A stretch of DNA of 64,000 nt from Sphingobium fuliginis (lineage in GTDB: Bacteria; Pseudomonadota; Alphaproteobacteria; Sphingomonadales; Sphingomonadaceae). Every line of letters begins with the position of its first letter. Position 1 is the first letter of the stretch. The stretch is from the NCBI RefSeq assembly GCF_004152845.1, contig NZ_SEON01000006.1, positions 186,001-250,000 of the forward strand, read 5' to 3'. Shown here in pieces: positions 26,384 to 36,242 of this stretch. A program made the position numbers and the translations under genes. Under the pieces are notes generated by a model, which did no database searches, was not told where the DNA came from, and saw only the letters and a program-made list of their open reading frames with translations.

Positions 26384-28744
26384 ATGAACGGGAAACGACA
26401 TCTGGCGCGCCGCATGCCGAGGCTGGCGCTGCTCGCCGGGCTCTGCCTGCCGGCGATGGCGGCCGCGCAGGACGATGCCGGATCGGCCGGCATCCAGGAC
26501 ATTGTCGTCACCGCGCAGAAGCGCGCGGAAAATGTCCAGGACATCCCGATCGCGATCAACGCGCTGGGCGGAGAGGCCCTGGCCGAACGGCGGATCGCCG
26601 ATCCGACCGATCTGGTCCGGCAATTCCCGAACCTGAGCTTCAAGCAGAGCTCTGCCGTCAATGCCGGCATTTCCATCCGCGGCGTCGGCACCCAGAATTT
26701 CCACCTTACGGCGCAACAGGCGGTGGGCCAGTATCTGGACGAGGTGTCGCTGGTGACGCCTTTCTCCAGCACCTTCGGCCTGTTCGACCTGGAACGGGTG
26801 GAGATATTGCGCGGGCCGCAGAACACCCTGTTCGGCCGCAACACCACCGGCGGCGCGATCAACTATGTGTCGCGCCGGCCCGACGCGGGCGAGGGCTTCA
26901 ACGGCTATGCCCGCATCAATGCCGGGCGCTTCAACCGGATCGATGTGGAAGGCGCGATCGGCGTGCCGCTGACCGATACGCTCGCCATCCGCGTGGCGGG
27001 GCAGGTGCAGACCCGCGACGGCGTGTTCCGGGATGTCGCGACCGGCGAGAAGATCGGATCGACGAAGCGCTATTCCGGCCGCTTCGGCATCGGCTGGCAA
27101 CCCGATGACGACACGGAATTGCTGCTGTCGGGCCATGTCGGCTATAATCGCGGATCGCGCCCGCCGCGCAAGGCGGTCGGCCGCTTCCTGCCCGACGGCG
27201 TCACCCCATGCCCCGCCAACGATCTGGGCGTCGAACAGTTCGAACGCGTCAATAATTGCGTGTCGACCGGCAAGGGCGGCCTGACCTTCAATCCCTCCCT
27301 GTCGCGCTGGCGCGACGCCTATGACGCGGGCAGCAACCTGGCCGATGTCGATTTCGAGGGCGGATCGCTGCGCCTGCGCCATGATTTCGGCGGCTTCTCC
27401 CTGACCGCCATCTCCGCCTTCGACCGCACCAAGGTTCTCTATGCGGAGGAAGGCGGCGGCCTGCCCTACGCCCAGTTCCAGGTGTTCCAGGACGCGCTCT
27501 ACGACGTCTATTCGCAGGAGGTCCGGCTGACCTCCGGCACGGACGGGCCGTTGAAATGGATCGCCGGGGCCTATTGGTCCTATGAAAAGGACAGCCTGGC
27601 CACCATCGTGCGCAACAATTTCGCCGGACCGCCGACGCTGGCGGTGGTGCCGATGGTCGCCATCGACCAGAAGGCGGAGATCGCCTCCTTCTACGGGCAA
27701 CTCGACTATGCGCTGACCGACCGGCTGGACATCAGCGCGGGCCTGCGCTGGACCAATGACAGGCGGCAGGGCCTGCGCGACGTGATCACCGCCCTCGACA
27801 GCGTGACCGGGCTGCCCGGCGCGGCCCGCCTGCCCGCCGACTTCTTCTTCTCGCACGGCTTCTTGACCGGCCTCGCCGCCAATTTCACCCTGCCCTGCGC
27901 GGCCGGCGTGGTCGGCTGCCACGGCCCGCTCACGCCCTTGAAGCAGGATGTCAGCAAGCTGGCGGGCAAAATCTCCGCCAATTATGAACTGGCGACCGAC
28001 GTCATGGCCTATCTCAGCTATTCGCGCGGCTTCAAGTCGGGTTCCTTCGACATCCGCGCCCAGGGCGTGTTCAACGGCACCGGCAACACCCCGGTCCGCC
28101 CGGAAACGCTCAACGCCTATGAACTCGGGCTCAAGTCGCGCCTGTTCGATCGCCGGGTGCAGATCAACGTCGCGGCGTTCCGCTACGACTGGAAGGACCT
28201 GCAGACCTTCGGCCAGGTGCCGGTGCTGGGCCCGGCCTTCATCAACCTGCCCAAGGCGCGGCTGACCGGCGTGGAGGCAGAGGCGAAGATCGCGCCCGGC
28301 GGCGGCTTCGAACTGGACCTGGCGGGCGCCTTCCTCGACACCGAGGTGATCGACGTCGGCGCGCTCACCCCGCAGACCGCGCTCAAGGGCGCGCCGCTCC
28401 AGCAATCGCCGCGCTGGTCGTTCAACGGGACCGCAAGCCAGACCGTCGAGCTGGGCGACAATCGCCTGACCGGGCGGCTCAGCGGCCGCTATGTCGGCGC
28501 GCAATATAATGAACTGACCAAGGCGCGCAGCGGCTATATCGATCCCAGCTTCTTCGTCGACGCCTCCATGGGCTTCGATTTCGGGCGGGACCGGCGGCAC
28601 CAGATTTCCTTCTACGCGGACAATCTGACCTCGGAAAAGACCTGTCTGCGCAAGGAGCCGTTCGACGGCCTCAGCAACACCAACACCTGCGTGCCCAACG
28701 AAGGAACGGTCCTCTACGGCGTGACGCTGTCGACGCGCTGGTGA
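26384..28744 (+). CDS. TonB-dependent receptor of the sulfatase module
   Basis: 786-aa outer-membrane receptor from the ATG at 26384 with an unusually strong GGAGGGGGAG. Signal peptide ends at AMAAAQ; IQDIVVTAQKRAENVQD is the TonB-box region common to sphingomonad receptors, and the plug shows GPQNTLFGRNTTGGAINYVSRRP. The barrel ends in a terminal tryptophan (LSTRW). This is the IVVTAQKR/LFGRNTTGG subtype, different from the sulfonate-linked receptors here. It precedes a secreted sulfatase by 21 bases and is divergent from a LysR regulator, so it probably imports a sulfate ester or its desulfated product. Ligand inferred. Confidence 0.94.
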   Translation: MNGKRHLARRMPRLALLAGLCLPAMAAAQDDAGSAGIQDIVVTAQKRAENVQDIPIAINALGGEALAERRIADPTDLVRQFPNLSFKQSSAVNAGISIRGVGTQNFHLTAQQAVGQYLDEVSLVTPFSSTFGLFDLERVEILRGPQNTLFGRNTTGGAINYVSRRPDAGEGFNGYARINAGRFNRIDVEGAIGVPLTDTLAIRVAGQVQTRDGVFRDVATGEKIGSTKRYSGRFGIGWQPDDDTELLLSGHVGYNRGSRPPRKAVGRFLPDGVTPCPANDLGVEQFERVNNCVSTGKGGLTFNPSLSRWRDAYDAGSNLADVDFEGGSLRLRHDFGGFSLTAISAFDRTKVLYAEEGGGLPYAQFQVFQDALYDVYSQEVRLTSGTDGPLKWIAGAYWSYEKDSLATIVRNNFAGPPTLAVVPMVAIDQKAEIASFYGQLDYALTDRLDISAGLRWTNDRRQGLRDVITALDSVTGLPGAARLPADFFFSHGFLTGLAANFTLPCAAGVVGCHGPLTPLKQDVSKLAGKISANYELATDVMAYLSYSRGFKSGSFDIRAQGVFNGTGNTPVRPETLNAYELGLKSRLFDRRVQINVAAFRYDWKDLQTFGQVPVLGPAFINLPKARLTGVEAEAKIAPGGGFELDLAGAFLDTEVIDVGALTPQTALKGAPLQQSPRWSFNGTASQTVELGDNRLTGRLSGRYVGAQYNELTKARSGYIDPSFFVDASMGFDFGRDRRHQISFYADNLTSEKTCLRKEPFDGLSNTNTCVPNEGTVLYGVTLSTRW

Positions 28745-28765
28745 CCGGACAGGAGGTTTGACGAC

Positions 28766-30172
28766 ATGAAGACATCGATGACCGGCGCGATGACGCGCCG
28801 GGCGGCGCTCGCCGCCCTGGGTTCGGCGGTGGCGGCCCCCGCCGTCGCCCGCGGCGGGCGATCTGGCCCGCGCCGGCCCAACATCCTCTATATCATGGCC
28901 GACGACATGGGCCATGCCGACCTGGGCTGCTATGGCAGCCGCAACATCCGGACCCCGGCGATCGACGCCATGGCCGCGCGGGGCGTGAAGTTCGGCAACG
29001 CCTATGCCAATAGCTGCGTCTGCTCACCCACCCGCGTCGCCCTGCTGACCGGCCGTTACCAGGGGCGGTTCCGCATCGGGCTGGAGGAGCCGATCGCCTT
29101 CAACGGCGCCGAACTGTCCCTGCCCCGCGGCACCAGGACCCTGCCCGGCCTGCTGCGGGATCTGGGCTACACGACCTCGCTGGTCGGGAAATGGCATATG
29201 GGGGAACTGCCGGCCTCCAGCCCGCTCGATCACGGCTATGACTATTTCTTCGGCATAGCGTCGGGCGGCACCGACTATTTCGCCCATGCGACCAGCATCA
29301 ACGGCCATGAGATGGGCAAGCTGTTCGAGAACCGGACGGAAATCGACCGCCCCGGCTATCTGACCGACCTGCTGGGCGCGAAGGCGATCGACCGGATGCA
29401 GCAGGCGGCGAGGAAGGAACGCCCCTTCTTCATCAGCCTGCACTTCACTGCCCCCCATTGGCCCTGGCAGGGTCCCGGCGACGCCGCCCAGGGCAGCGCC
29501 ACCGCCGATCCGCGCCAGATGGACGGCGGCAATGTCCGCGCCTATGCCGCGATGATGGAGAGCATGGACGCCAATGTCGGCCGCGTGCTGGCCGAACTGG
29601 CGCGGCTGGGGCTGGAGGAGGACACGATCGTGATCTTCACCAGCGACAATGGCGGAGAGCGCTTTTCCGACAGTTGGCCGCTGACCGGGATGAAGGGCGA
29701 ATTGCTGGAGGGCGGCATCCGCGTGCCCCTGATCGTCAGTTGGCCCGCCCATCTGCCCCAGGGGCGCGACAGCGCGCAGGTGACCATGTCGATGGACGCG
29801 CTGCCCACGCTGCTGTCGGCGGCGGGCGGCGACCCCGACCGGGTGGAGGGGCTGGACGGCATCGACCTGATGCCCTTCCTGCGCGACGTCGACAGCAGGA
29901 CCGACCGCACGCTGTTCTGGCGCCACCGCGCCGGCGACCAGATCGCGGTGCGCAGCGGCCAGTGGAAATATCTGCGGTCCTACGGGCGGGACTATCTGTT
30001 CGACCTGTCGCAGGATGAGCGCGAACGCGCCGACCGCAAGGCGGCGATGCCCGGCAAGGTCGCCGAACTCAAGGCCGCCCATGCCGGCTGGCTGGCGCAG
30101 ATGCTGCCCTATCCGGAGCATAGCTATAGCGAGGACATGCTGGGCAAGTTCGCAGACCGCCCCGGGGAATGA
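28766..30172 (+). CDS. Secreted type I sulfatase (formylglycine-dependent)
   Basis: Hydrolyses sulfate esters to alcohol and sulfate in the periplasm. 468 aa with a twin-arginine-like leader (MTRRAALAALGSAVAAPAVA). The metal-binding aspartates are in IMADDMGH (D46, D47). The formylglycine signature is C86-S-P-T-R90, followed by VALLTGRYQ. VGKWHMG, FTAPHWPW and IFTSDNGGE carry further active-site residues. Cysteine-type motif means it needs a formylglycine-generating enzyme, not seen in the window. Co-transcribed with the TBDR 21 bases upstream. Substrate may be an aryl, alkyl or sugar sulfate. Confidence 0.93.
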   Translation: MKTSMTGAMTRRAALAALGSAVAAPAVARGGRSGPRRPNILYIMADDMGHADLGCYGSRNIRTPAIDAMAARGVKFGNAYANSCVCSPTRVALLTGRYQGRFRIGLEEPIAFNGAELSLPRGTRTLPGLLRDLGYTTSLVGKWHMGELPASSPLDHGYDYFFGIASGGTDYFAHATSINGHEMGKLFENRTEIDRPGYLTDLLGAKAIDRMQQAARKERPFFISLHFTAPHWPWQGPGDAAQGSATADPRQMDGGNVRAYAAMMESMDANVGRVLAELARLGLEEDTIVIFTSDNGGERFSDSWPLTGMKGELLEGGIRVPLIVSWPAHLPQGRDSAQVTMSMDALPTLLSAAGGDPDRVEGLDGIDLMPFLRDVDSRTDRTLFWRHRAGDQIAVRSGQWKYLRSYGRDYLFDLSQDERERADRKAAMPGKVAELKAAHAGWLAQMLPYPEHSYSEDMLGKFADRPGE

Positions 30173-30188
30173 AGGGCGTTCGCGGCGT

Positions 30189-31856
30189 TCAGCCGCCCGC
30201 CTGCTTCAATCGATAGTCGAGCTGCCGCCGGGACATGCCGAGCATGCGCGCCGCATCCGCGACATTGCCCCCGGCGCGGCGCAGCGCCTCCTCCACCAGC
30301 GCGGCCTCATAATCCGCCAGCAGCAGCGGCGCCCTGTCGATGTCGGGTATCAGCGGCGCGCCGGTGACCGCCAGCCTGCCGTCCGGGCGCACATGCGCCT
30401 GTTCGCGGCTGTCCGGTTCCAGCACGATCGACAGGGTGTCGACGTCGATCCGCCCGCCCGGTTCGGCCAGCAGCACGCCGCGCTCCAGCACATTCTCCAG
30501 CTCGCGCACATTGCCCGGCCAGCGATAGGCGATCAGCGCGCGCATCGCCTGGTCGGACACGCCGCGCACCGGCTTGCCGTGCCGCCGGGTGAGCCGTTCC
30601 ACCAGCGCCTCGACGAACAGCGGAATGTCGGCCGCCCGATCGCGCAGCGGCGGGATGGCGACGGGAAAGGGGTTGAGCCGGTAGAAGAGGTCGGCGCGGA
30701 ACGTCCGGGCCGCCACCGCCGACGCCAGATCGACATTGGTCGCCGCGACGATGCGGACATCGACATGGCGCAGCCTGTCGCCGCCCAGCCGCTCCACCTC
30801 CCCCGTCTGGAGCACGCGCAGCAGCTTGACCTGCGCGGGCAGGGGCAGGTCGCCCACCTCGTCCAGGAACAGCGTGCCGCCGTCCGCCCGCTCGAACCGG
30901 CCGAGCCGCTGCCGCTGGGCGCCGGTATAGGCGCCGGGCTCGACGCCGAACAGCTCGCTTTCGATCAGGTCATGGGGGATGGCGCCGCAATTGATCGCGA
31001 CGAAGGGCTTGTCGCGGCGCGGCCCGTTATCGTGCAGCCAATGGGCGAACACTTCCTTGCCGACGCCCGTTTCCCCGGTCAGCAGGACGGTGATGCTGCT
31101 GTCGGCGGCGCGGCGCAGCAGGTTCATCGACTTCAGGAAAGCGGGCGACTGGCCGATCAGCGATCCGGCCTGCTTTTCCCGCCGCAGGGATGCGCGCAGT
31201 TCCCCGATCTCCTCCGCCATGGCGCGCAACTGGCCGGCGATGTCCTCCGGGTGCATGGCCTTCAGATAGGGGTCGTCCGCCGGCAGGTCGGACGCGATCT
31301 CGCCCACGATGGTGCAATGCGGGTCGCCCTTCGCCTTGCACATCGTCTCCCGGAAGATGACCGGGCGGCCCATGAAGGCGCTGACATAGCCGGAGGCATA
31401 GCCCAACTGGTTCCAGCAGGTGGCGTGTTCGCCGATGCCGAAATGGACTATCTGGCTTTCCGCCTCCCAGCTTTCGGTCCAGCGGAACTCGCCGTGGAAA
31501 CGCCCGGCGTCCAGGTCCAGCTCGCACCGGATGGTCTCCACCTGCACCAGCCCTTCCAGCTTGTGCAGCCGGGGGCCCAGCAGGAAGACCTCCTCATAAT
31601 CGCGGTCGCCCACCATCTTGCGGGCGATCTCCGCATCCTGCATGCCGGATTGATAGCCCATGCGCATCAGCAGCGCGCCGGCCCGGCCTTCGCCCAGCGT
31701 GCGCACCATTTCCGCCCGCAGCGCGCCCAGCGACCCGGCGTGCAGCAGCAGCATCCGCTGTTCGTCCAGCCAGACGGTGCCGGTGCCGGGGTCGAACCGC
31801 AATTTCGACCACAGGTCGATCCGGCCCGATCGGTCGTCGAGCGCCTTGCTCGCCAT
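30189..31856 (-). CDS. dmpR: DmpR/XylR-type sigma-54-dependent activator of phenol degradation
   Basis: 555-aa one-component regulator. Domain order: N-terminal aromatic-sensing XylR_N (about 20-120), V4R-type segment with a CxxxxxxPHC zinc-like cluster (CKAKGDPHC, about 130-195), short linker, AAA+ ATPase (Walker [15 protein letters not shown] loop that contacts sigma-54, Walker [11 protein letters not shown]) and a Fis-type helix-turn-helix ([16 protein letters not shown]). Aromatic binding relieves repression of the ATPase. It lies 69 bases downstream of dmpP on the same strand, and two enhancer palindromes plus a sigma-54 promoter precede dmpK. The GAYTGA variant (Y for F) is functional in other members. 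Symbol by analogy. Confidence 0.93.
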   Translation of the reverse strand: MASKALDDRSGRIDLWSKLRFDPGTGTVWLDEQRMLLLHAGSLGALRAEMVRTLGEGRAGALLMRMGYQSGMQDAEIARKMVGDRDYEEVFLLGPRLHKLEGLVQVETIRCELDLDAGRFHGEFRWTESWEAESQIVHFGIGEHATCWNQLGYASGYVSAFMGRPVIFRETMCKAKGDPHCTIVGEIASDLPADDPYLKAMHPEDIAGQLRAMAEEIGELRASLRREKQAGSLIGQSPAFLKSMNLLRRAADSSITVLLTGETGVGKEVFAHWLHDNGPRRDKPFVAINCGAIPHDLIESELFGVEPGAYTGAQRQRLGRFERADGGTLFLDEVGDLPLPAQVKLLRVLQTGEVERLGGDRLRHVDVRIVAATNVDLASAVAARTFRADLFYRLNPFPVAIPPLRDRAADIPLFVEALVERLTRRHGKPVRGVSDQAMRALIAYRWPGNVRELENVLERGVLLAEPGGRIDVDTLSIVLEPDSREQAHVRPDGRLAVTGAPLIPDIDRAPLLLADYEAALVEEALRRAGGNVADAARMLGMSRRQLDYRLKQAGG

Positions 31857-31925
31857 CTTTGCCCTTCTCCCCTCGCCGGTCCGGCCGTTTCGCCGCTTTC
31901 AGCCCGATCCTAGCGCAATATCCGG

Positions 31926-32984
31926 TCAGATGCGCCTGAAAAGCGGACTTCGAACCTGCTGCGCGTCTGCGGCGGAGAAGAATTTTTCGGTGTAGATGTC
32001 CTTTTCGAACAGGCGCCCCTGCATCAGCGTGGCAAGGCAGGCCTCGATCATCACCGGCGGACCGCAAAGATAGGCCTTGTGTCCGCGGAAATCATTGTCG
32101 AAAGCCGCCCTGGCGGCTTCGTGGACATAGCCGCGAAAACCCGTCCAGCCGCTGTCCGCCGGTTCGTCCGAAAGCGCGGGGACGTAGCGGAAATTGGCAT
32201 GGGTCCGGGCCAGCGCCTCGAACTCTTCATGATAATAAAGCTCCTCCCGGCTGCGCGCGCCATAGACCAGCGTGATCGGCAGCGTCTCGTTGCGGGCGAT
32301 CAGGTCGAGGATCATCGAGCGGGGCGAGGACAGGCCCGAACCACCGGCCAGGAAGAGCATGGGCGCCTTCGCCGAATGGCGCACGAAGAAGCGGCCATAG
32401 GGGCCGGACAGCTTCACCCGGTCGCCCTCCTTCAGATGCTCATGTATCCATGTCGTCCCGACGCCGCCGGGCACGATGCGGATATTGAGTTCGACGGCGC
32501 CGGGCGCATGGGGATTGCTGGCGAGGGAGAAGGCGCGGGTCAGAACCCCCTCCTCCCCCACCGTCAGGTTCACATATTGCCCCGCCTGGAAGCGGATCGG
32601 GCGATCCAGCGCGACATGGATGCCCCTGATGGTCGGGGTCAGCGGATCAATGCGGGTGACGACGCCCTCGAAATCCTCGACCGGGATTCCCAATGCGTCG
32701 GGGTCTTCCTCTATATCCGCCTCTATGCTGACATCGCTTTCAAGGCGGGCGCAGCAGGCCAGCGCCTTGCCCTCGTCGCGCTCGAAATCCATGAGCGCGA
32801 AGCTGGACGCCTCCCCATGGTCGATTTCGCCGTCCGTCACCTGGATCTTGCAGGTGGCGCACAGGCCATGACAACAGGCATGCGGCAACCAGATGCCCGC
32901 GCGCAGGCAGGCGTCGAGGATGGTCTGCCCCTCCGCCACTTCCACCTCGTCGCCGGTGGTTTCGATGGTCAGCGTGTAGCTCAT
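31926..32984 (-). CDS. dmpP: Phenol hydroxylase reductase component P5
   Basis: NADH-dependent reductase delivering electrons to the hydroxylase. 352 aa. N-terminal plant-type 2Fe-2S domain with C37-x4-C42-x2-C45 and C77. FAD domain with TRAFSLASNP, and NAD-binding domain with LAGGSGLSSPRSM and AYLCGPPVM. Last structural gene of the dmpK-P operon; its start overlaps the dmpO stop by one base. Domain order and length match DmpP. Confidence 0.96.
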   Translation of the reverse strand: MSYTLTIETTGDEVEVAEGQTILDACLRAGIWLPHACCHGLCATCKIQVTDGEIDHGEASSFALMDFERDEGKALACCARLESDVSIEADIEEDPDALGIPVEDFEGVVTRIDPLTPTIRGIHVALDRPIRFQAGQYVNLTVGEEGVLTRAFSLASNPHAPGAVELNIRIVPGGVGTTWIHEHLKEGDRVKLSGPYGRFFVRHSAKAPMLFLAGGSGLSSPRSMILDLIARNETLPITLVYGARSREELYYHEEFEALARTHANFRYVPALSDEPADSGWTGFRGYVHEAARAAFDNDFRGHKAYLCGPPVMIEACLATLMQGRLFEKDIYTEKFFSAADAQQVRSPLFRRI

Positions 32985-33343
32985 CAGATGCCGGCTCCGT
33001 TCAGGCCGTCGCGGCCAGGCGTGCGGAAGCGCAACGCATCCTTGTGGCTGAGGCCATTGGCCGCGATGCTGGCCTGCATGTCGGGGGCGAAGGCTTCGCC
33101 GTTACGGGTCCAGACGGCGCTGTTCCAGTCGATCCCCGCCCAGTCGGGATGCTGGCCGAAAATCTCCGCCATGGGTCCGGCGATGAAGTGCGCGAAGGGC
33201 AGGTCCGGCGGCAACGGCCAGGCATAGGGGCTGGAAAAGAGCAGATGCCCGTCCCAGCCGGCATAGATGACGCAGGCGCCGTGGAAATTTTCAGCCTTGT
33301 CGGCCGGTTCGAATTCATAGGTGTCGATGGCTTTGACGGCCAT
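32984..33343 (-). CDS. dmpO: Phenol hydroxylase subunit P4
   Basis: 119-aa gamma-type subunit of the (alpha-beta-gamma)2 hydroxylase. The start at 33343 has GGAGAGA upstream. Sequence GYxxxSPYAWPLPPDLPFAHFIAGPM and DWAGIDWNSAVW are typical of DmpO/PhN families. It lies between dmpN (51 bases upstream) and dmpP. No catalytic residues are expected; it stabilises the hydroxylase. Confidence 0.94.
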   Translation of the reverse strand: MAVKAIDTYEFEPADKAENFHGACVIYAGWDGHLLFSSPYAWPLPPDLPFAHFIAGPMAEIFGQHPDWAGIDWNSAVWTRNGEAFAPDMQASIAANGLSHKDALRFRTPGRDGLNGAGI

Positions 33344-33394
33344 GATGTCTCTCCTGGAATATGATCCCTTCCGTGAGGGCGGTGTGGCCGGCTG

Positions 33395-34951
33395 TCAGTC
33401 GTTGGCCTTTGCAAGGCCGCGCCACAGGGCGAAGTTCCTTTCATCCGTGGACCCGTTGTGCAGGCCGTTGTCGCGGCCATGTTCGATGCGGAAGAAAGCC
33501 AGCGCCTCGGCGGCGGGATTGAATCCCTCGGCCGTCGGGTCCGTGCCGGGGCGGAAGGCGTTGCCCTTGAAGACCTCATGCCCTGCGATCTTCGACTGGA
33601 TGAATTTTTCCGGCTCATCCTCGAAAATGTCGCGGCAATGGTCGGAGCAGAAATGATATTGCTCGCCCTTGTAGTCGGCATGGCGCTGGCACAGTGTCAG
33701 CGGATCGCCCGGTTCGGTGAACATCATCGGAATCTGGCAGACCTGGCATTGCATCGGCACGGCCGTCGCCTCGAACGGCTTTCCTTCCGCTTCGCACTTC
33801 GCCCAATATTCATAGCGCGGACGGTAATAGCGGTCGAACGTGTCCGGATATTTGGCGGACAGCCAGTCCATGTCCTCCTTCGACGGCAGCCAGACATGGA
33901 AGTCGCTGGTGCCGCGCGCCTGATAGAAATGGCACCATGCGATATGGGACAGGTGGTCGCGCTCCAGCCTGATCTGCTCGACGCAGGGCGGCATGACGAT
34001 GCCGTAGCGGGCGAGATCGCGGAACAGGGCGCCGCAATTCTCCTCGAAATAGATTTCCCACGCCTCCGCCCAGCTCATCACCCGCTTGGGCAGCATGTAA
34101 TCCTGCATCATCGCGACCAGCGTCAGCAGCCGCACGCCGCGCCAGGTCCATTTGTTCAGCCATTTCTGGACGATGGGGACATTGACCGGGTCCTGCTCCA
34201 GCACGAACTTGATGACCTCCAGCCCCAGGGTCATGTGCCGCGCCTCGTCCGACTGGGCGGAAAAGCCGAAGGTCATCGCGCCCATGTCGCCATTATAGGC
34301 CGCGCCCGAAATGAAGGGCACGAAGACGAGGTTGGTGAGCACATATTCGAAGGCGAAGCCGATGGCGACGATGAATTCGAACGGGCCGCCAGTCGCCGCA
34401 TCCTCGAAGAAGCTCTTGGGCACCTGAAGATAGGGCAGATAGTCGTGATGATGGCGGAACTCCGCCATGCCGCTATAATAGCGGTTATAATTGCTGATGG
34501 CGTGGATCTGCGTCTGCGAATGGCGCATTTCGTCCAGCGACTGCATCATGCAGGCGACGCGCGGGCCGACGTCCCGGAATTGCCGCCCGATATGGGCGAA
34601 CCCCCGGTGCGACATATATTCCAGCGGGGCGAAGCCGTTGACGAACAGCTTCACCGTATTGATGTAGCGCGCGTCGGACAGGGTGAGATGGCCGTTGCTC
34701 TGAGCGAAGGCGTCGACGATGGCGTAGAGCTTCCGCTCCTTTTCCGCCTGATATTTCCAATAGGCGTCCATGGTCAGGCGGAACGGGTCTTCCCATGCGT
34801 CCCAGTCGTGGATTTTGATCCCCTCGAACCGGTCCATCGGGAAGATGTCGTCGATCGGCTGATAGCTCGGTTCCCAGCCCAGGCCCCGCGTCATCAGCGC
34901 ATAGCGTTCCTTGAGGCCGAGTTTCTTCTTCTTCGTGACGGGCATGTCCAT
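33395..34951 (-). CDS. dmpN: Phenol hydroxylase large (di-iron) subunit P3
   Basis: Catalytic alpha subunit that hydroxylates phenol to catechol with O2. 518 aa. Carboxylate-bridged di-iron ligands are visible: E111 (PLEYM), E141-x2-H144 (DEMRH), E202 (FEYVL) and E236-x2-H239 (DEARH). The C-terminal YHS-like domain (CQVCQIPMM, HFCSDHCRDIF) is the usual phenol-hydroxylase tail. It lies 3 bases after dmpM. A second methionine two codons in (MPVTKKKK) may be the actual start because the ribosome site is weak. Complete and apparently functional. Confidence 0.96.
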   Translation of the reverse strand: MDMPVTKKKKLGLKERYALMTRGLGWEPSYQPIDDIFPMDRFEGIKIHDWDAWEDPFRLTMDAYWKYQAEKERKLYAIVDAFAQSNGHLTLSDARYINTVKLFVNGFAPLEYMSHRGFAHIGRQFRDVGPRVACMMQSLDEMRHSQTQIHAISNYNRYYSGMAEFRHHHDYLPYLQVPKSFFEDAATGGPFEFIVAIGFAFEYVLTNLVFVPFISGAAYNGDMGAMTFGFSAQSDEARHMTLGLEVIKFVLEQDPVNVPIVQKWLNKWTWRGVRLLTLVAMMQDYMLPKRVMSWAEAWEIYFEENCGALFRDLARYGIVMPPCVEQIRLERDHLSHIAWCHFYQARGTSDFHVWLPSKEDMDWLSAKYPDTFDRYYRPRYEYWAKCEAEGKPFEATAVPMQCQVCQIPMMFTEPGDPLTLCQRHADYKGEQYHFCSDHCRDIFEDEPEKFIQSKIAGHEVFKGNAFRPGTDPTAEGFNPAAEALAFFRIEHGRDNGLHNGSTDERNFALWRGLAKAND

Positions 34952-34954
34952 GGC

Positions 34955-35227
34955 TCAGCGGTCCCAGCTCAGAGTGAAGATGTCGTCGGTCTCGTCCACG
35001 CGGCCCGACAGGGAGATCATGTTGACGTGCAGTTCCTGAAGGTCGAAATCGCGGCCGACCAGCTCTTCGATCGTTTCGCGGCGCACGACCAGCGTGCCCG
35101 GCGCGGTGATGCGCACCATCGCCGGCTGCGGGTCCAGGCTGGCGGCGGGATTGTCCGCCATGATCGCGTCGATGACATGGCGGGTGTCGTCATTGGCCTG
35201 AAGCGCGAGGAAGACGGTGCTGCTCAT
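34955..35227 (-). CDS. dmpM: Phenol hydroxylase regulatory protein P2 (MmoB/DmpM family)
   Basis: 90-aa cofactorless effector that binds the hydroxylase and couples substrate binding to O2 activation. Its ATG overlaps the dmpL stop by four bases. Family features include VFLALQANDDTRHVIDAIMADNP and the RRETIEELVGRDFDLQELHVNMISLSGRV-type core. No active-site residues are expected. Confidence 0.95.
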   Translation of the reverse strand: MSSTVFLALQANDDTRHVIDAIMADNPAASLDPQPAMVRITAPGTLVVRRETIEELVGRDFDLQELHVNMISLSGRVDETDDIFTLSWDR

Positions 35228-36219
35228 GCGCGGACCCCCGCCCTGGCGGCGCGGGCGTCGAGCGCGGCGCACAGTTCGTCCATGACGGCGGCGGACCGGT
35301 CCCCCAGCCCCATTTCGGCCAGCGGACAGAGCGCCGCGGCGGCGCGCGGCGTCCATTTGGCGATCCACTGGCCGATCAGCGCGGCATTGCCCGCATCGTC
35401 GGCACAGGCCGCCTTGATCTGCGCGTCGACCCATTTGCGCGTTTCCGCCGCCCATTCATTCTGGAACTGCGTGACCATCGCCACCGCCGCGCCGCCGCGC
35501 TGCGCCAGGTCGCCGTCGACGATCGTCTGGAAGACCAGGGGATAGAGCAGGCCGTCGAGCACCAGATCCTGCGCTACGAACAGTTCGAACCAGTCCTGCT
35601 CCACGAACAGGTCCTCGACCAGGCGGCGCAGCGATTGCCAGCGCACGTCGTGCAGCCACGCCTCCTTGGCCGCGTCCAGCGCTTCGGGTTCGGCGAGCAG
35701 CAGGCCAAGGCGCGTGTCGAACTGCGCGATGCCCAGCTGGTCCATCGCATAATAGAGCGCCGGCTGGGTGATGCCGGTTCCATAGCCATAGGCGGCGATG
35801 AAATCATTGTTCATCGACGCGCCCCAGGCGACATGGCGCAGCGGCAGGATCAGGTCGAGCGCGAGAGCGCGGATGTCGTCGGGCAAAGCGTCGGCCAGCC
35901 CCCGCGTCTCCACGAAGTCGAAGGCGGCCTCCGCCGCTTCCTGCTGCCTGGCGCGGGCCAGGACGTAGCTGCCGTAATAATATTGGCGCGGATCGCGGAA
36001 GGCGTACCAGTCCGCCATCTTCAGCTTCGTGCGGCTTTCGTCGAAATAATCGTGGGCCGGGTCCCAGAGCGGACGATAATGCTGGTTGCCCGTGGTCTGG
36101 AGGCCGATCGTGCCCTCCTGATAGCGGGACGCCGGCTTGTCGCCGCCGATATGGCGCGCGACATGGCCATAGGTCTGCCGCTGCGGCGCGATGGTGACGG
36201 TGCGCAGGTCCATCTGCAT
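35224..36219 (-). CDS. dmpL: Phenol hydroxylase beta subunit P1
   Basis: 331-aa helical beta subunit of the hydroxylase, without metal ligands. TFxHVARHIGGDKPASRYQEG-type N-terminus, PAHDYFDESRT and DWYAFRDPRQYYYGSYV match DmpL. It lies 23 bases downstream of dmpK and overlaps dmpM by four bases. A role in complex assembly with DmpN and DmpO is known for the family. Confidence 0.95.
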   Translation of the reverse strand: MQMDLRTVTIAPQRQTYGHVARHIGGDKPASRYQEGTIGLQTTGNQHYRPLWDPAHDYFDESRTKLKMADWYAFRDPRQYYYGSYVLARARQQEAAEAAFDFVETRGLADALPDDIRALALDLILPLRHVAWGASMNNDFIAAYGYGTGITQPALYYAMDQLGIAQFDTRLGLLLAEPEALDAAKEAWLHDVRWQSLRRLVEDLFVEQDWFELFVAQDLVLDGLLYPLVFQTIVDGDLAQRGGAAVAMVTQFQNEWAAETRKWVDAQIKAACADDAGNAALIGQWIAKWTPRAAAALCPLAEMGLGDRSAAVMDELCAALDARAARAGVRA

Positions 36220-36242
36220 GGGGTCGGTCTCTCCTCTCTTGC

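Noticed and set aside
26318-28915. An 865-codon minus-strand frame opposite the sulfatase-module TBDR
   Set aside because: Antisense to a receptor with clear motifs and a strong ribosome site.
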